A model generated the notes under the pieces. That model was given only the letters and a program-made list of their open reading frames with translations, searched no databases and was not told where the DNA came from. From positions 26,177,181 to 26,239,180 of the forward strand of contig NC_135552.1 in NCBI RefSeq assembly GCF_964340395.1: a DNA stretch of 62,000 nt. The letters are read 5' to 3'. The stretch comes from Glandiceps talaboti (lineage: Eukaryota > Hemichordata > Enteropneusta > Spengelidae). The translations under genes were made by a program, and so were the position numbers. Positions 1 through 11,398 of this stretch are shown here, in pieces (within the stretch, counting starts at the first letter, position 1; every line of letters starts with the position of its first letter).

Positions 1-119
1 ACACCTTCTTTAATTCAGAATCTTATAACCCATTGTAATATTGCCGAAGATTTACCAAACTGAGATAAATAAGATACCCTGTAACCTCCTACAAATGAGG
101 ATTTGTACTTGAGCTGACA

Positions 120-790
120 ATTTACCTAGGCCAAGGTGGTCTACTGGGTGGTATGTACCAATGATTAATTCAGTTTAACGCCATACAAAGTTTTATCATA
201 ATGATTAATGCATTCCCTTCAGAAAACCATTCAAACCAATCAAACTGATATTTACAAAAGTGCACACGAAATGCAAATACACTAATTGCAGCTCTAAAAT
301 ATAGTAACTCACAAGAAGAGATTGATATATTATTGCGATTTTGTAACCAAACTTGGTCACCTTTACTAACACAAAGTAATAAAATAATTTACAGAAGCAG
401 ATTTGCTGATAAGTTAACAGAAAGTGATTATGTAATACAGAATATTTCAATTGAAATATGGTTCAAGAATAAATGACAACTGGTATGAAGCTACCATGAT
501 AAAATAATGGTTCAGTTACACAGACAAGGAATACCCAGTCATTGTCCTTGAGAGGTGGAGGCTTAAATGGAATGCAAAGCCTACTTTTTTCAAATTTCTT
601 CTATGTACTTTAGACATATGCAATTTATCATGACGAAGTTGTTTGAGTGGATGGATTATGATCCTTGGTCTACTGGGTGGCATTTACAATTTCCCCATGC
701 CTGTGGGTGGGAAGGGTGGGAAGGGTGGGAGTGGGCGTCTACGGGAAATTTTCCTAGGCTTAGGTGGTCTACGGGGTGGCAACTGTGGTG
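120..790. repeat. Dispersed Pro/Arg-coding DNA repeat at the 3' end of the NLR gene
   Basis: A short sequence related to CCACCC(A/C)GTAGACCA, read on the minus strand, occurs three times: near 750-785 (inside the NLR reading frame), near 658-682 (just past its stop) and near 128-162. The in-frame copy encodes PPRRPPKPRK. The other two would encode PPSRPR-like and PPSRPPWPR-like peptides. The outer copies may be remnants of a once longer coding tail or alternative 3' ends. Apart from these copies, 1-683 holds no recognisable gene. Confidence 0.55.
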
Positions 791-3232
791 GCTTTGAATC
801 GGAAGTTGAACGCATTTTGTTTTTGCTGTATATGATTTGCCAGCAAGAGTGAGTTTTATCTTTCGACTCGGTTCTGTCAAGCATCATATGAACATCATAC
901 TTCGTTAGATTGTCATTTTTACTCGTAACTATGATCTGCCCCTTCTGTAGTGTCTTATTTTCGTTAAGAGTTGAACACAACTGATGAATGTTAAACTGTG
1001 ACATCTTTTCTTCCAAATACGCGGTCTCGTCATCTTTTAACTCGTCGATGAAGTCATTAATATTGCAGAAGACATTTATTTCTTTCAGTTCGTTATTATC
1101 CTTTACAGCTGTAGCAAGTTTCAATAACTCAGTATGAGGACAAACCAAATTTCCTTCTAATTCATAAATATCACAATTCAGAACAATTTTTCTCAGAGGG
1201 AGATTGTTTACCAGGCACTTTTCGACATCATTTATGACCAACTGAAAAGCATTGCTTGGAATGAATTGAAAGTCCATGTCTAACTCATGGACACGATGGC
1301 TAGGTTGTTTGAGCAGATTGAGAAACAAATCAAGAATGAAATACCTGAACCCTATAGGGTCATCATATTCCTCTGAGTCATATGAGAAATATTGTGATAT
1401 AGATGAAGCTCTCATTGGAATTCCGTCGAACTGAGAGATAATATGCAAGGAAGGCGGTAAAGCACTTGCTAAGACAACATAAGCCTTGGATAAATGATCG
1501 TTGTTAAGAGACTTTAGAACCTCCAATGATTTGATTATCAGTGCAACTTCATGATCAACTACTAACAAATTGTTTAATAACACAGTGCTTTGGGAGAGGG
1601 TAGCTTGAAATTTGATAGTAACCTGATTCATAAAATCATCAATCTCCTCTCCAAGAAAGCCGACAAGAAATAAGGCTACTGTGAGGTATTTAGCTTCCGA
1701 TACCAACTCTTTGCAAATTGCTACCCTGCAGTCCTTATCAATCTTTGCTATGTACCTGGCAGCTAAACTTTCTTGAACAGTTTTATGTGGAAATGATACG
1801 TTGGTTGTTGGTTTAAACTTGGATGATCCACAATCACACGTTATGAAACCCATATCAAAGATGGCCTCGTTTGTGTATTTAGACTGTAATTCTGTCATAT
1901 CAAAATAGAGTTGATCTTGGTATAGACCTTTCCAGGCTATTTCCCCAATACTCTGCAAAGTATCCTCGATAGGCCTTGGCAATAAATTATCTTGTATGTT
2001 TATGGCAGCTTTATCACAGTATCTCCTAGCTACTGAGAAGTGAAGTTCCTTATATAATTCAGATTTAGTAGCTGGAAAATCAAGTTGATGATCTTCCCAC
2101 ACAATGCATAGATAGATGTTACATAATGGATTGCATGCCAGTTCCCATAGTTGTGATTCATCGCCAACTTTGTACAGAAACCTTCTATATTTTTCCTCTG
2201 GTATACCTACATACTTAAAGTATGATTTCATGCATTCTATTCCATCTTCCAAGGTAAACCCTTTATTGACAATACACGTGTCAAAGTGTTTCAGAATACT
2301 TAGTACAGTGTATGGACGAGATGTCACTACAATTGAAGTGTGGGGAGACTCTACTAATTTCATCACTTCAACGACAATCTTTGATGAAGCTTCATCTAAG
2401 CCATCGATGATGAAAAGAACTCTGCTTTGGTTATTCAATAGATGATTCCACAACTGTTCTTTGAATGTTTCATTTCTATACTCTACAGGAAGAAGTTGTT
2501 CAACAATTGTGTCTTTCACAGTCTTCTGCATATTGCGTGCTTCCAGCAGAATCAACCAATCAAACTTGTCTACTAGGTACGATTTCTTTGTTGCCCAATC
2601 AAAGGCTAGTTTTTGACATAATGTACTCTTTCCTGTACCAGGTTCTCCACGAATGAGAATTTTCTTAGGTTCCTGACACCTTTCATGGGGTTTGAATATT
2701 TCGTCCAAACTTACAGCGTCATGTGCCCATCTATAGGAAAAGGGTAACGTAATAAATTAACCATTTTCAGGTTTCTTATGCCATTTGTAATATATATATA
2801 ATATTGACAAGATTGGGTGTGTGTGTGGGGGGGGGGGTCTACTATGTTGGTAATCGTATCACAGTTTAGTTAATGTATGTTTTATAGTACTTTTTCTTTT
2901 AATATTAGTATATGCATCTTGAAGCGTTCTACATACGAGTTTAAACGTTTCCCAGTTTCATATAAAATGTAGATTTGAACATATGATAGATAAACAACTA
3001 AATAAAATAACTTCGGATAATTCTCTGACAGGTAGACATACCTTGACTGGTGATTTTCTAGTCGTAAATTGGTGTAAATCTGCTCTAAGTTCAAAGGTTG
3101 GAAATAACCACACCATGGGACTGGATTCACACGTGATGACACTGTCTTGTAATGTTGAATTATTTCATTAGTCAAGACTTCGATGACGGCTAGAATAGGA
3201 ACATGTAGAGTAAATCACAATGGGACGTACAT

Positions 3233-3279
<47 letters not shown>

Positions 3280-3843
3280 TACATACATACATACATACAT
3301 ACATACATACATACATACACACACACATACACATACACATACACAAATACACATACATACATACATACATACATACATACATACATACATACATACATAC
3401 ATACATCGACTAATCGTGTTCTGATAGGAATTGACACTATCATTCTGAGCATCCCTAGATTATCTACCTGGATGTTTTTCTTTGTTCTTTTCTGCGTATC
3501 CAGGTGTCCATTGTTCCACCTGTTGTGCTAGATCTATCCTTCTTGCATGTTGAAGTATCTTCACTACAAACTGACGGTTGTCTTGGTTTAGTAGACCATT
3601 CTTAGTTAATGCTTCAAATAAATCATATGGATGATGCATTGCATCACGATCACGTCCTGGTATCACTGTGCACACGTGTTTTAACTTTTTTAAATCACCT
3701 ATAACAGATACATACACAAATACACATGATAAGACATACTTGAAAGATATGGGATATTTCTAACAAACGTGTATGAAAAGTATACAAAAGTTTCATGTCA
3801 GGACAAGTTACTAAGAGGACGGTGTTTTCGAACAAAAAACAAA

Positions 3844-3884
<41 letters not shown>

Positions 3885-3889
3885 ACATC

Positions 3890-3938
<49 letters not shown>

Positions 3939-4329
3939 GCATGGATAATGATGGTACCTTTGGTGAATGAATCAGATGAAAATAACCACACATTTAAATA
4001 TCAACACGTGGAAAACACATGGCTAAAAGTCATGAATTTACATGTTGATTACATAATGCAATAAAGACACACTTACTGTCAGAGATTTCTTGTGAGATTT
4101 CATGAATAAACAGAATAAACTGATCCAAATTCACGTCTTTCTTCTCCAAGCTATCTTTGTTTTTAGATTTTCCATCTTGTTCACCATCTTCATTATTCAT
4201 ATTGGCTTGGCAGTCTGCTCCTTTAGCTTGGTTGACCCCCTCAATGGGCAGTTTGTTGTTATAGTAACTACTTTTATCATCCCGTTTTTTTAATGTACGT
4301 CTTTTCTGTTTACTATGTTTGTTGCCCAT
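684..4329 (-). CDS. NLR-type receptor: putative myristoylation motif, DED, NACHT ATPase, proline-rich tail
   Basis: A four-exon minus-strand model, 4329-4077, 3698-3468, 3189-3042 and 2730-684, joins in frame to 892 aa. All introns are GT-AG. The chosen start (4329) has G at -3 and +4 and gives MGNKHSKQKRR, which fits the N-myristoylation pattern M-G-x-x-x-S followed by basic residues. A death-effector-like domain (about 68-150) is split by intron 1 and carries the RxDL-type signature (RRIDL) and a FADD-like DLFEALTKNGLL helix. A pre-NACHT segment PVPWCGYFQPLNLEQIYTNL is followed by NACHT: Walker A GEPGTGKST (239-247), Walker B LFIIDGLDEA (316-325), sensor VVTSRP (345-350) and a later FPHKTVQESLAARY. 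Only weak leucine-rich-like sequence follows. The tail (about 856-892) is PPQLPPRRPPKPRK-like with SH3-ligand PxxP motifs. By family it should be a cytosolic innate-immune or cell-death sensor signalling through DED contacts. The ligand is unknown. Confidence is high for family and exons, moderate for the start. Confidence 0.88.
3235..3405. repeat. (AC)n/(ATAC)n microsatellite in NLR intron 2
   Basis: A compound array of CA dinucleotides followed by ATAC tetranucleotides, interrupted near 3318-3352. It lies between NLR exons 2 and 3. Long Met-Tyr-Val-Cys reading frames over it are repeat translations, not genes. Confidence 0.95.
3842..3938. repeat. (ATC)n(AAC)n trinucleotide array in NLR intron 1
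   Basis: About 14 ATC units run directly into about 17 ACA/AAC units, inside the intron that splits the DED. Confidence 0.93.
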
Positions 4330-5639
4330 GACGACGTGTCGACTGTCATTGAAAGAAAAGAGATTTTTGTTAGCACATCTTATTGGTATTTCAATGTTAC
4401 GTTCACTTTCGAGGTCGTATATAATAACACACCCACTTCTTTTTATGAGCAGAGGTTTTAATCTTAGAATTGTTCTCATATTCAATATTGATATGTTGAT
4501 CCAAGAGACAGCAATACAATAATGAAAGTGAAAAAAAATTGTGTACACTACAATGGTGGAATCTTTGCTATAATCATGATAATAGCAGAAAATAAATATA
4601 AGTCAGAAGGGTCTATTAGGTTAATGGGCTGTCAATTAATTAATTGTTCATAATTCATGATATGCTGACGTCCAACACAATTCCAAAATTTCAAAAGTGT
4701 TAGGAAAGGGGGGGGGGGAGCTCTGAATGAAGGTTATATCTCGAGTCTTCAGCTGAAGTGAAAGCATTTTTGTGCACAATGGCAATGGCCACCACTGTAC
4801 TACGGCCTTTCACGAACACAACCTCTGCAGCCTTTGTCGTTCTCTAGACAAAGAATGACCTCATTTCCTGCATCGTAAAGTTTAGAATGATCTGGCCGCC
4901 ATGTTGGTATTCTGTACACGGTATGCATAAAACTATATACAAGTACTAATTATTGAACTCCTCAAACGTATCATTCCTGACAGACGAAACGTAGATTTCT
5001 ACAACGTTTTAATAAGTGCCTTGAAATACCGCATAGAGTGTTATTTACACATTGAGTACAATGTTAGCCAGTTACACCCACCTGTCTACGCCTATTTTAT
5101 CTTTGAAGAAGGTACACTTTTTATGTTTTTGCATTTTGGACGAAGACGGTTTGCATCGGTTGTTATATTGTATTATAGGGGTATGGTATCAAGGAATAAT
5201 CCCGTTAAAAAAGAATCGATAGTGGGTCAGTCGCAACTTAACAATACATTCATGTGTTTAATATTGACATAAAAATACTAGTAACCGAACCCTAGCCTAG
5301 CCTCCAAGTTTAAAATATATAGAACTTACAACCTATGGAAGTAATCAACATGCTTACTATGCAAATTATTTATCAGTTTTTCTGTATCATATATTCCCCT
5401 TATTACACCTACCTGGGCTATATGATACATGAGCATACAACCAATGTCGTCTATCACAGGTGATCTCGCCCGCACTTTGTCAATTATGGGGCGTCCTCTT
5501 GCGATTCTTACCTGCTAAATGGCGTTCGATAACCGAATACGCAGTATGGCCGTTTAAGTGGTTCCCTGGGCCGGGCTGGTTGTTGTATGTAAATTATCTA
5601 TTCTGTTTACAGCGTATACAAGAAGTGTGACCATTGACT

Positions 5640-5910
5640 TATACAGACATTGGATAAGTTGCATACGAACATTGGATATGTTGAATGCCAGAATACAAGC
5701 ATTGCATAGGTTGATCGAATGCTAGAATACAAATATTGGATAGGTTGAATGCTAGAATACAAACAATGGATAAATTGGATGCTAGATGTTATGTTATGTT
5801 ATGTTATGCTATGCTATGCTATGCTATGCTATGCTATGTTATGCTATGTTATGCTATTATGTTATGTTATGTTATTGTTTATGAATGCTAGAATACTAAC
5901 ATTGGATAGG
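5640..5910. repeat. ~30-bp minisatellite plus (ATGTT/ATGCT)n pentanucleotide array
   Basis: Imperfect units built around 'attggataggttgaatgc' and 'tagaatacaa' repeat four to five times from about 5650. They are followed by ATGTT/ATGCT pentamers at about 5788-5875, then one more copy of the minisatellite unit. Confidence 0.8.
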
Positions 5911-6267
5911 TTGGTCAGGTAGACAAGTCAATTGTCTGTGATTTGGTCAAAGTCGACGTCGTGTTACTGGCCAATTCAAAATCGTGTATGGAAAAAAATG
6001 TCATTACACGTACATTGCTACTAATATAGAATACCTGTAATAAAACAGTGATAGTATATGACAACGTAACTAGGCCATAGATCAACAATATTCCACACAT
6101 TTCAAAGTCATATTTCATCGAACAAACACAGCAAAATGTTTACAGTGAACATGGATTTTGCGTCAAATATTTAGGATAACGATAGTGAAACTCTCTTTAT
6201 TGCAAAGGGAAGTCAGGCTGTCATATTTCATATCCAGAATATAATATCAAAATCATTTCATTACCAG

Positions 6268-6308
6268 AGAGAATTATAGGTGTATAACTTCTACACCTAT
6301 AATTCTCT
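6268..6308. repeat. Perfect 17-bp inverted repeat with 7-nt loop
   Basis: Arms 6268-6284 and 6292-6308 are exact reverse complements (AGAGAATTATAGGTGTA and its complement) around a 7-nt spacer. No coding or terminator context is visible. It could be the tip of a foldback or MITE-like element or a simple cruciform. Confidence 0.85.
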
Positions 6309-8365
6309 TTCTGGGATTATGTTTTTTGGGAGTTTATTGCTTGTGTTGTTTCTGTTGTTAATTTACTGTTTTCTTTCAATTGCCGGGGGGGGGGGTAGTT
6401 GCGCTATGCCAGACATATGGAACCAAATATATTTTGGTGTCAACGTTTGTAAATACTGAACGCTTCTATGAACGATGCAAAAATCGCTTCAGCAAATGGG
6501 TAAAATGAGAACAGGTAATAAAAGTCAACTGTTGGATACCAAAGTCAGTGAATAGCCTGGAATGTAATATGTACAATTAGTTGGTTTTTGAACAAAGTCA
6601 CTAAGCTTGATTTAATAAAATGTTGAAATGTTGTATATCACTCAATTTTTTATTGAAAACATTTATTAATCAACATTTTACACTCACACTATGTACATTT
6701 TGTTAAGTTTGTTAAGTATGTAAACATAAACTTGTCAGTTTTATTGCGGTTTCAAATGATATACATCATGTGATTTAGTAGCAATAATGCGACGTCGTGT
6801 AAATTCAAAGCAATGTTCGTTTAATTTTGTCCATGTATAAGCTTACACTTCTCATGAAGTGGGCTCTCATGTTTTATACTGAAGGCGGGGAGTGTATTCA
6901 ATGAAATAAACTACTCGCAAGAACACTCACACAGTACGAATAGTTTTCGCTACCTTCATTTTGTCCTCAGATCCCTGCTGCCGTAAATACTGTTCGTTCT
7001 CTTAGTGTTAAGCGGCGTGTGTATATTACAACTGTCATTATGTTAAGATATGAGAAAAGGCCATGGTTGTCAGCTGCAAATTGACTGATAAGTTATGACA
7101 TTATGGTACAATGGTGGCAGTGGTGGGATGTGGTAGCAGTGAGACGTGGCACCGATGTCAGTGGAGTGATATTTGCTAAAATATATGCAACTTTAGATAA
7201 TATAATGAGTCAATGTAAAATGTTACTCTTCCCTAATTCCATTTTCTAAAATTACATGGACATCTCCCGATAACTGAAATGTGACCCCTACTTCCCCTGG
7301 TCCTCCCCCTGTAATTACTGAAGGCTCTCTAAATGATAACGCTACATGAATTATATTGCACGAAGTGTTAGATAAGTGTGTCTCATGATTCGTTTATTTG
7401 TAATTGAATCAAATTCTTATTCAAGGCAAGATTTATACACATTGTATATCTGAGATTGTACGTACAAATGGTGTCACAAAACAAGTCAAAGTCAAAGTCA
7501 TAGGCATAGATTTGATTTGTTATGGCGATCCTGCCTTTCACTTCCCCACTCACCAAAATTAATGAATTTACAAAGCACCTGAACACCTTTTGTAACTTTT
7601 CAGATATTTTCTATTACAGTGACACGTGCCGGCAATATAAGAGTGTAGTTTGTTCGCAAACGTTGGTGTGACATGGTAGGTACATGTTTCCGTTCTTCTT
7701 CATGTCTAAACGTATTATCGGCGTCTTGGATATTTAGATTTCGTCCAATTTTTGACAAGTACGCATTCGACTACATCAATTTGATAGAGAGCTCTTTCCA
7801 ACAGTGCTTCATCGCTGACAAGACGTACAATGTAGTTTTTACTGATACATCTCTGAGTACACCGAGTTATAGATATCTCTCCCATTGTAGGTACCATACT
7901 GAAGACAGAATATCTAGTGAACTGATCTTTTATACATATATATATACCATTGATTGGTATTTTGGTTGATTAAACCTATGCATCTTGCTTTAGACATAGT
8001 CATTTGTCAGATACATTTCAATTTTTTGATAGTCAAAGGAAGCAAGAAAACTATTTTCTATTTTTTCAATTAAGGTTTATTTGCATAAACTAGGCCACTG
8101 GCCTTTAGTTACATTTCACAGCCTCATAAGCTTCATAGGTTCAAAGGTTACTTTACAAAAAAAAGAAATTTCATAAATAAGATCACTATTTTCTATGACA
8201 GCTACTGATGATGATTTTTGCGAACGATCTTAAAGTTGCTATTTTGTACTAGGACCATCCATTGATTGAATCGTAGTTCACAAGTGACTCTGTCGCATAA
8301 TTTTGTATGTATCACGGAATTTACACGTCCTTAGTGATTGTAGGATCGTGAAAGAGATCATACAT

Positions 8366-8670
8366 CCATCTACCCAGTAGAATGCAGTAGACAACCTTCT
8401 GGACCCCTTCGCTCAATTCACCCGCTATATATCGACGTCTATGTAGACGGCAGTGGTATACCATGTAGTCCCTTACCTCGATAAATGGCCATAAGTGTAT
8501 CTTGTGCCGTTTGCTCAGATAAGGAACGTCACATCAAGTCTAGTTATTATGATCTGATTATGCATGCAAACTTAATTGGTCCATTTTAGACTATATATGA
8601 TCGCTTTGAAAACAAATAAACCATAATATCACCAACTGCAAAAGAATTGCATTTTAAGTTTCTTTAAGAA
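8366..8670 (+). pseudogene. Decayed fragment of a C4-type terminal exon and its 3' UTR
   Basis: The segment from 'ctacccagtagaatgcag' through 'tctggaccccttcgctcaa' matches the kringle-C4 gene's last exon near 14931-14975. It then jumps to 'ggcagtggtataccatgtag', 'cttgtgccgtttgctc' and 'ataagga', which match 15220-15296. About 230 bp between the blocks are missing, and the reading frame is broken. Similarity continues into the 3' UTR, including an aaataaaccataat segment and a 'gtttcttta' segment. It is a partial duplicate of the nearby kringle-C4 gene with an internal deletion. No promoter module or other exon is seen with it. Confidence 0.82.
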
Positions 8671-8759
8671 TGGTATACGTGTTGAGTAAGTACGAGCTGT
8701 GAATATTCATCGATTACTCCATACTTTCATTTCATCTGTATGTGTACATTATACATAAG

Positions 8760-8767
8760 TGCGCGCG

Positions 8768-8810
<43 letters not shown>

Positions 8811-8909
8811 GTCACCACGTATGCATGTACGCATATGCATGTGTATATATATTTATGTGTATGTATGTATGTATGTATGTATGTATGTATGTATGTATGT
8901 ATGTATGTA
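8760..8909. repeat. (GC/AC)n and (GTAT)n microsatellites
   Basis: An alternating GC/CA tract at 8760-8809 and a GTAT array at 8853-8909. The GTAT array forms the left edge of the decayed NLR fragment. Confidence 0.93.
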
Positions 8910-9300
8910 CACGTCTTTTAACTTTTTAAACTCATCTTTAACAGATACATACACAAATACACATGATAAAATATATGGAAATGATATATGGAAACTCTAT
9001 GTATGAATATTGCATAAACAATATTTCTAAGAAGAGAATTCTCCTTACTAATGATATTTATTGGAAAACGTTATCTTCTAAATATAGTGAAAAAGAATTA
9101 ATCAGACAAGAGTCTTTTGTGGGTGAATATGTCCACTTGCATATCAACATATGGAAAAGCCCACATAGCTGAAAGTCATGAAGTTCAATCATATAAAACA
9201 ATAAAGACACACTTTAATACTGTCAGAGTATTCTTGTAAGATTTCATGAATAAACAGAGTAAAATGGTACAAATTCATGTCTTTATTTTCCAAGCCGTCT
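8908..9300 (-). pseudogene. Decayed partial copy of the NLR exon 1-intron 1-exon 2 region
   Basis: On the minus strand about 9300-9215 encodes KDMNLYHFTLFIHEILQEYS, matching the start of the DED in NLR exon 1 (KDVNLDQFILFIHEISQEIS). The intron follows, and then sequence matching the first about 25 nt of exon 2 near 8910-8940. Intronic phrases such as 'agatacatacacaaatacac' (8942) are shared with 3707. The copy is cut at both ends by GTAT/ATAC microsatellites (8853-8909 and 9300-9387), so it cannot be functional. Confidence 0.82.
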
Positions 9301-9357
9301 ATACATACATACATACATACATACATACATACATACATACATACATACATACATACA

Positions 9358-9387
<30 letters not shown>
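9300..9387. repeat. (ATAC)n microsatellite truncating the NLR fragment
   Basis: About 22 uninterrupted ATAC units. The boundary with NLR-derived sequence is abrupt at 9300. Confidence 0.95.
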
Positions 9388-9388
<1 letters not shown>

Positions 9389-10530
9389 TTTTATTGCGTT
9401 TATTTTCTAAGCTTGTTCTTTAATTAATTTCACAGTTTAATTTTCTTGCACAGTCATAAACTGTCGCTTGTAGTTTACCCCCTGAAAAGTTTATTGTACC
9501 TGCTATCCGGAACAGTTATCCGGTAAAATGGTTTTATTACTGAGCAAAGGTTAGTTGTTTGCACAGATCGTGATACTGTAATATACTGTTGTATATTGTT
9601 TATCAGTATATTCCATTCCGAAATATTGGCAAACTTTCGAACGATACATTATTCCATTTTTTTCTGTCATCCATATTTCACACGTTCTCATATGATCTGA
9701 AACATCCCCAGTTCTAGTTTATTGCTGTTTGCCCGTCGTCATCGTCAACTTTGAATTTGACGCCATTCAGATTTCGGAATTATGGAAAACAAAATTCCCA
9801 CACTCCACGGAAATTAACAATTATGTTGACAACACAGTTGCTTTATCAAACCACACAACTTACATGGAAGAACAACACAGTTGCTTTTAATGGTAATAAC
9901 AATAAATTCGTTTAGAGATAACTACATATAACTACATATATGTCCTCAATTGATTGCCAGGGGGGGGGGGGGGTTGCATTGTGACGTAGTAGAACAAGTC
10001 GTCCAGTACGGCTCGTCCAAATGACGGTACTGAAACATTATTATAGATGAACATATTAAAAATCCTTCAATCAAAATTTCAAAAAAAAAAAAAAAAAAAT
10101 TAAAGTAGGCCTCTATCCATGCTCTAATTTAGGAAATTCAATCTAAATCTAGAGGCCCTAATATAACTCTTTGACCTATCATTTGAAGCTTAATGTGTCA
10201 GTAAGCCATCCTTCGCCAAAAGAAATAATAGGGTTGCACGTCCAAATATCCATAGATTCGGGTTAAGTCACTATCTTTGAGTTGATTTCATGTGTTTCGG
10301 TGAATATGTCGATTAAAAGGTTTTCGTCACAGTGTCAGTACCAGCATCACGGTGACACGTAGGCACTGAATGATTAATAGCAAAATTCCAATCGTTTTTT
10401 TTCCATTTATTTTTCTTTATGGATGAATGCATTTTACAAGAAAGTAAACACCTTGACACGACTACCGGTCTCTCCAACTGTTTCTGGTGCAGTGTCGAGG
10501 ATGTTTCGGAAGCAAATTTGGCACAGTTTG
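9388..10530. other. Intergenic stretch; no gene seen
   Basis: AT-rich sequence with a G run near 9961-9973 and an A run at 10081-10099. No splice-supported coding segment was found before the promoter module of the kringle gene. Confidence 0.55.
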
Positions 10531-10552
10531 ATTGGACGACTAAACTCACGTG
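10531..10552 (+). promoter_or_regulatory. ATTGG-N11-CACGTG module of the kringle-C4 gene
   Basis: Inverted CCAAT box at 10531-10535 and palindromic E-box CACGTG at 10547-10552, with exactly 11 bp between them. The E-box begins 104 bp before the start codon at 10651. The same spaced pair is found upstream of all six other C4-type genes. Confidence 0.8.
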
Positions 10553-10650
10553 GTCTAACTTATTTTCTATATCATAGTTCACGGTTCGCTTTCAAGTTAA
10601 CTCGATTCGTATTTGTTCATTCATACAACAACTACGGTAGAGAAAGCGAA

Positions 10651-11348
10651 ATGCAGCTAACTGGTTACCTACTTGCAATATGCCTGATGCTCGCCGTCAA
10701 AACATTCGGTGAAGAGACAGTGGAAGACAAAACGGTAAAACTTTTTTTTTTCGTTTACATCTCTGTTTTATTTGTTCTTTTATTCAATAGATATTTGAGA
10801 GTCTGCATTGGTTTTGAGTTATTGACTCCCTCGAATCGTTGAAGCGAATTCGTTCCTTGGGCCTAAAAGCATAAAAAGTACAACCGCGATATAGACATGC
10901 ATCGTCGTCGTGAAAACAGCAAACCAAATGTTTCATTGTGTCAAAGCTATCGGAAACTATCCTCTTGTTTCAAAGAATGTGGATATGCAGAGCGGCGAAA
11001 GATACATGGATTTCTGACGACAGACTATGTTCATAGTGACCACAATTCATCATCCCATATTGTCTGCCTATTTGATTTTTTTACTTTTGCGCGGTACTAT
11101 TACCGGTGTTGCTCTCAAGCAATGACACATTTCCCCCCTCTTTTATTTGCCATTTTCATATTTACCCAAAACAGTCAGAATAATTCTCATCACACACACA
11201 CTGTGTAGTTTTATGGACAAGTTTTTTAGTCATAAGTCATAAAATTGAAAATTGGACGAATTTTCGACTTTGTACACTGAATCCATTTTAGGAAAATGGT
11301 AAAATCATATTCCTGGAAAATAATTTTACCGTAACCACTTCTGAAAAC

Positions 11349-11398
<50 letters not shown>

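Larger units (their letters stand above)
4330..8365. other. Intergenic stretch without a recognisable gene
   Basis: No ORF here has recognisable domain content or a consistent splice model. Contents noted are a G run near 4710, a minisatellite and ATGCT/ATGTT array at 5640-5910, a perfect 17-bp inverted repeat at 6268-6308, and short homopolymers. It presumably holds the promoter and 5' flank of the minus-strand NLR gene at its left end. Confidence 0.6.

Noticed and set aside
3168-3452. Long Met-Tyr-Val-Cys and His-Thr-Tyr reading frames over ATAC/CA arrays (also at 9189, 36227, 45164, 50607 and 54838)
   Set aside because: They are direct translations of tetranucleotide and dinucleotide repeats with no independent coding evidence. 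The real gene exons lie beside them on the minus strand.
7673-7969. A 98-aa open frame in the left intergenic region
   Set aside because: It shows no signal peptide, domain, Kozak context or paralogue in the window, and frames of this length are expected by chance.
10423-10842. A longer open frame starting upstream of the kringle gene's signal peptide
   Set aside because: The region 10423-10650 overlaps the promoter module and has no domain content. The ATG at 10651 gives a clean signal peptide and matches the exon 1 pattern of the paralogues.
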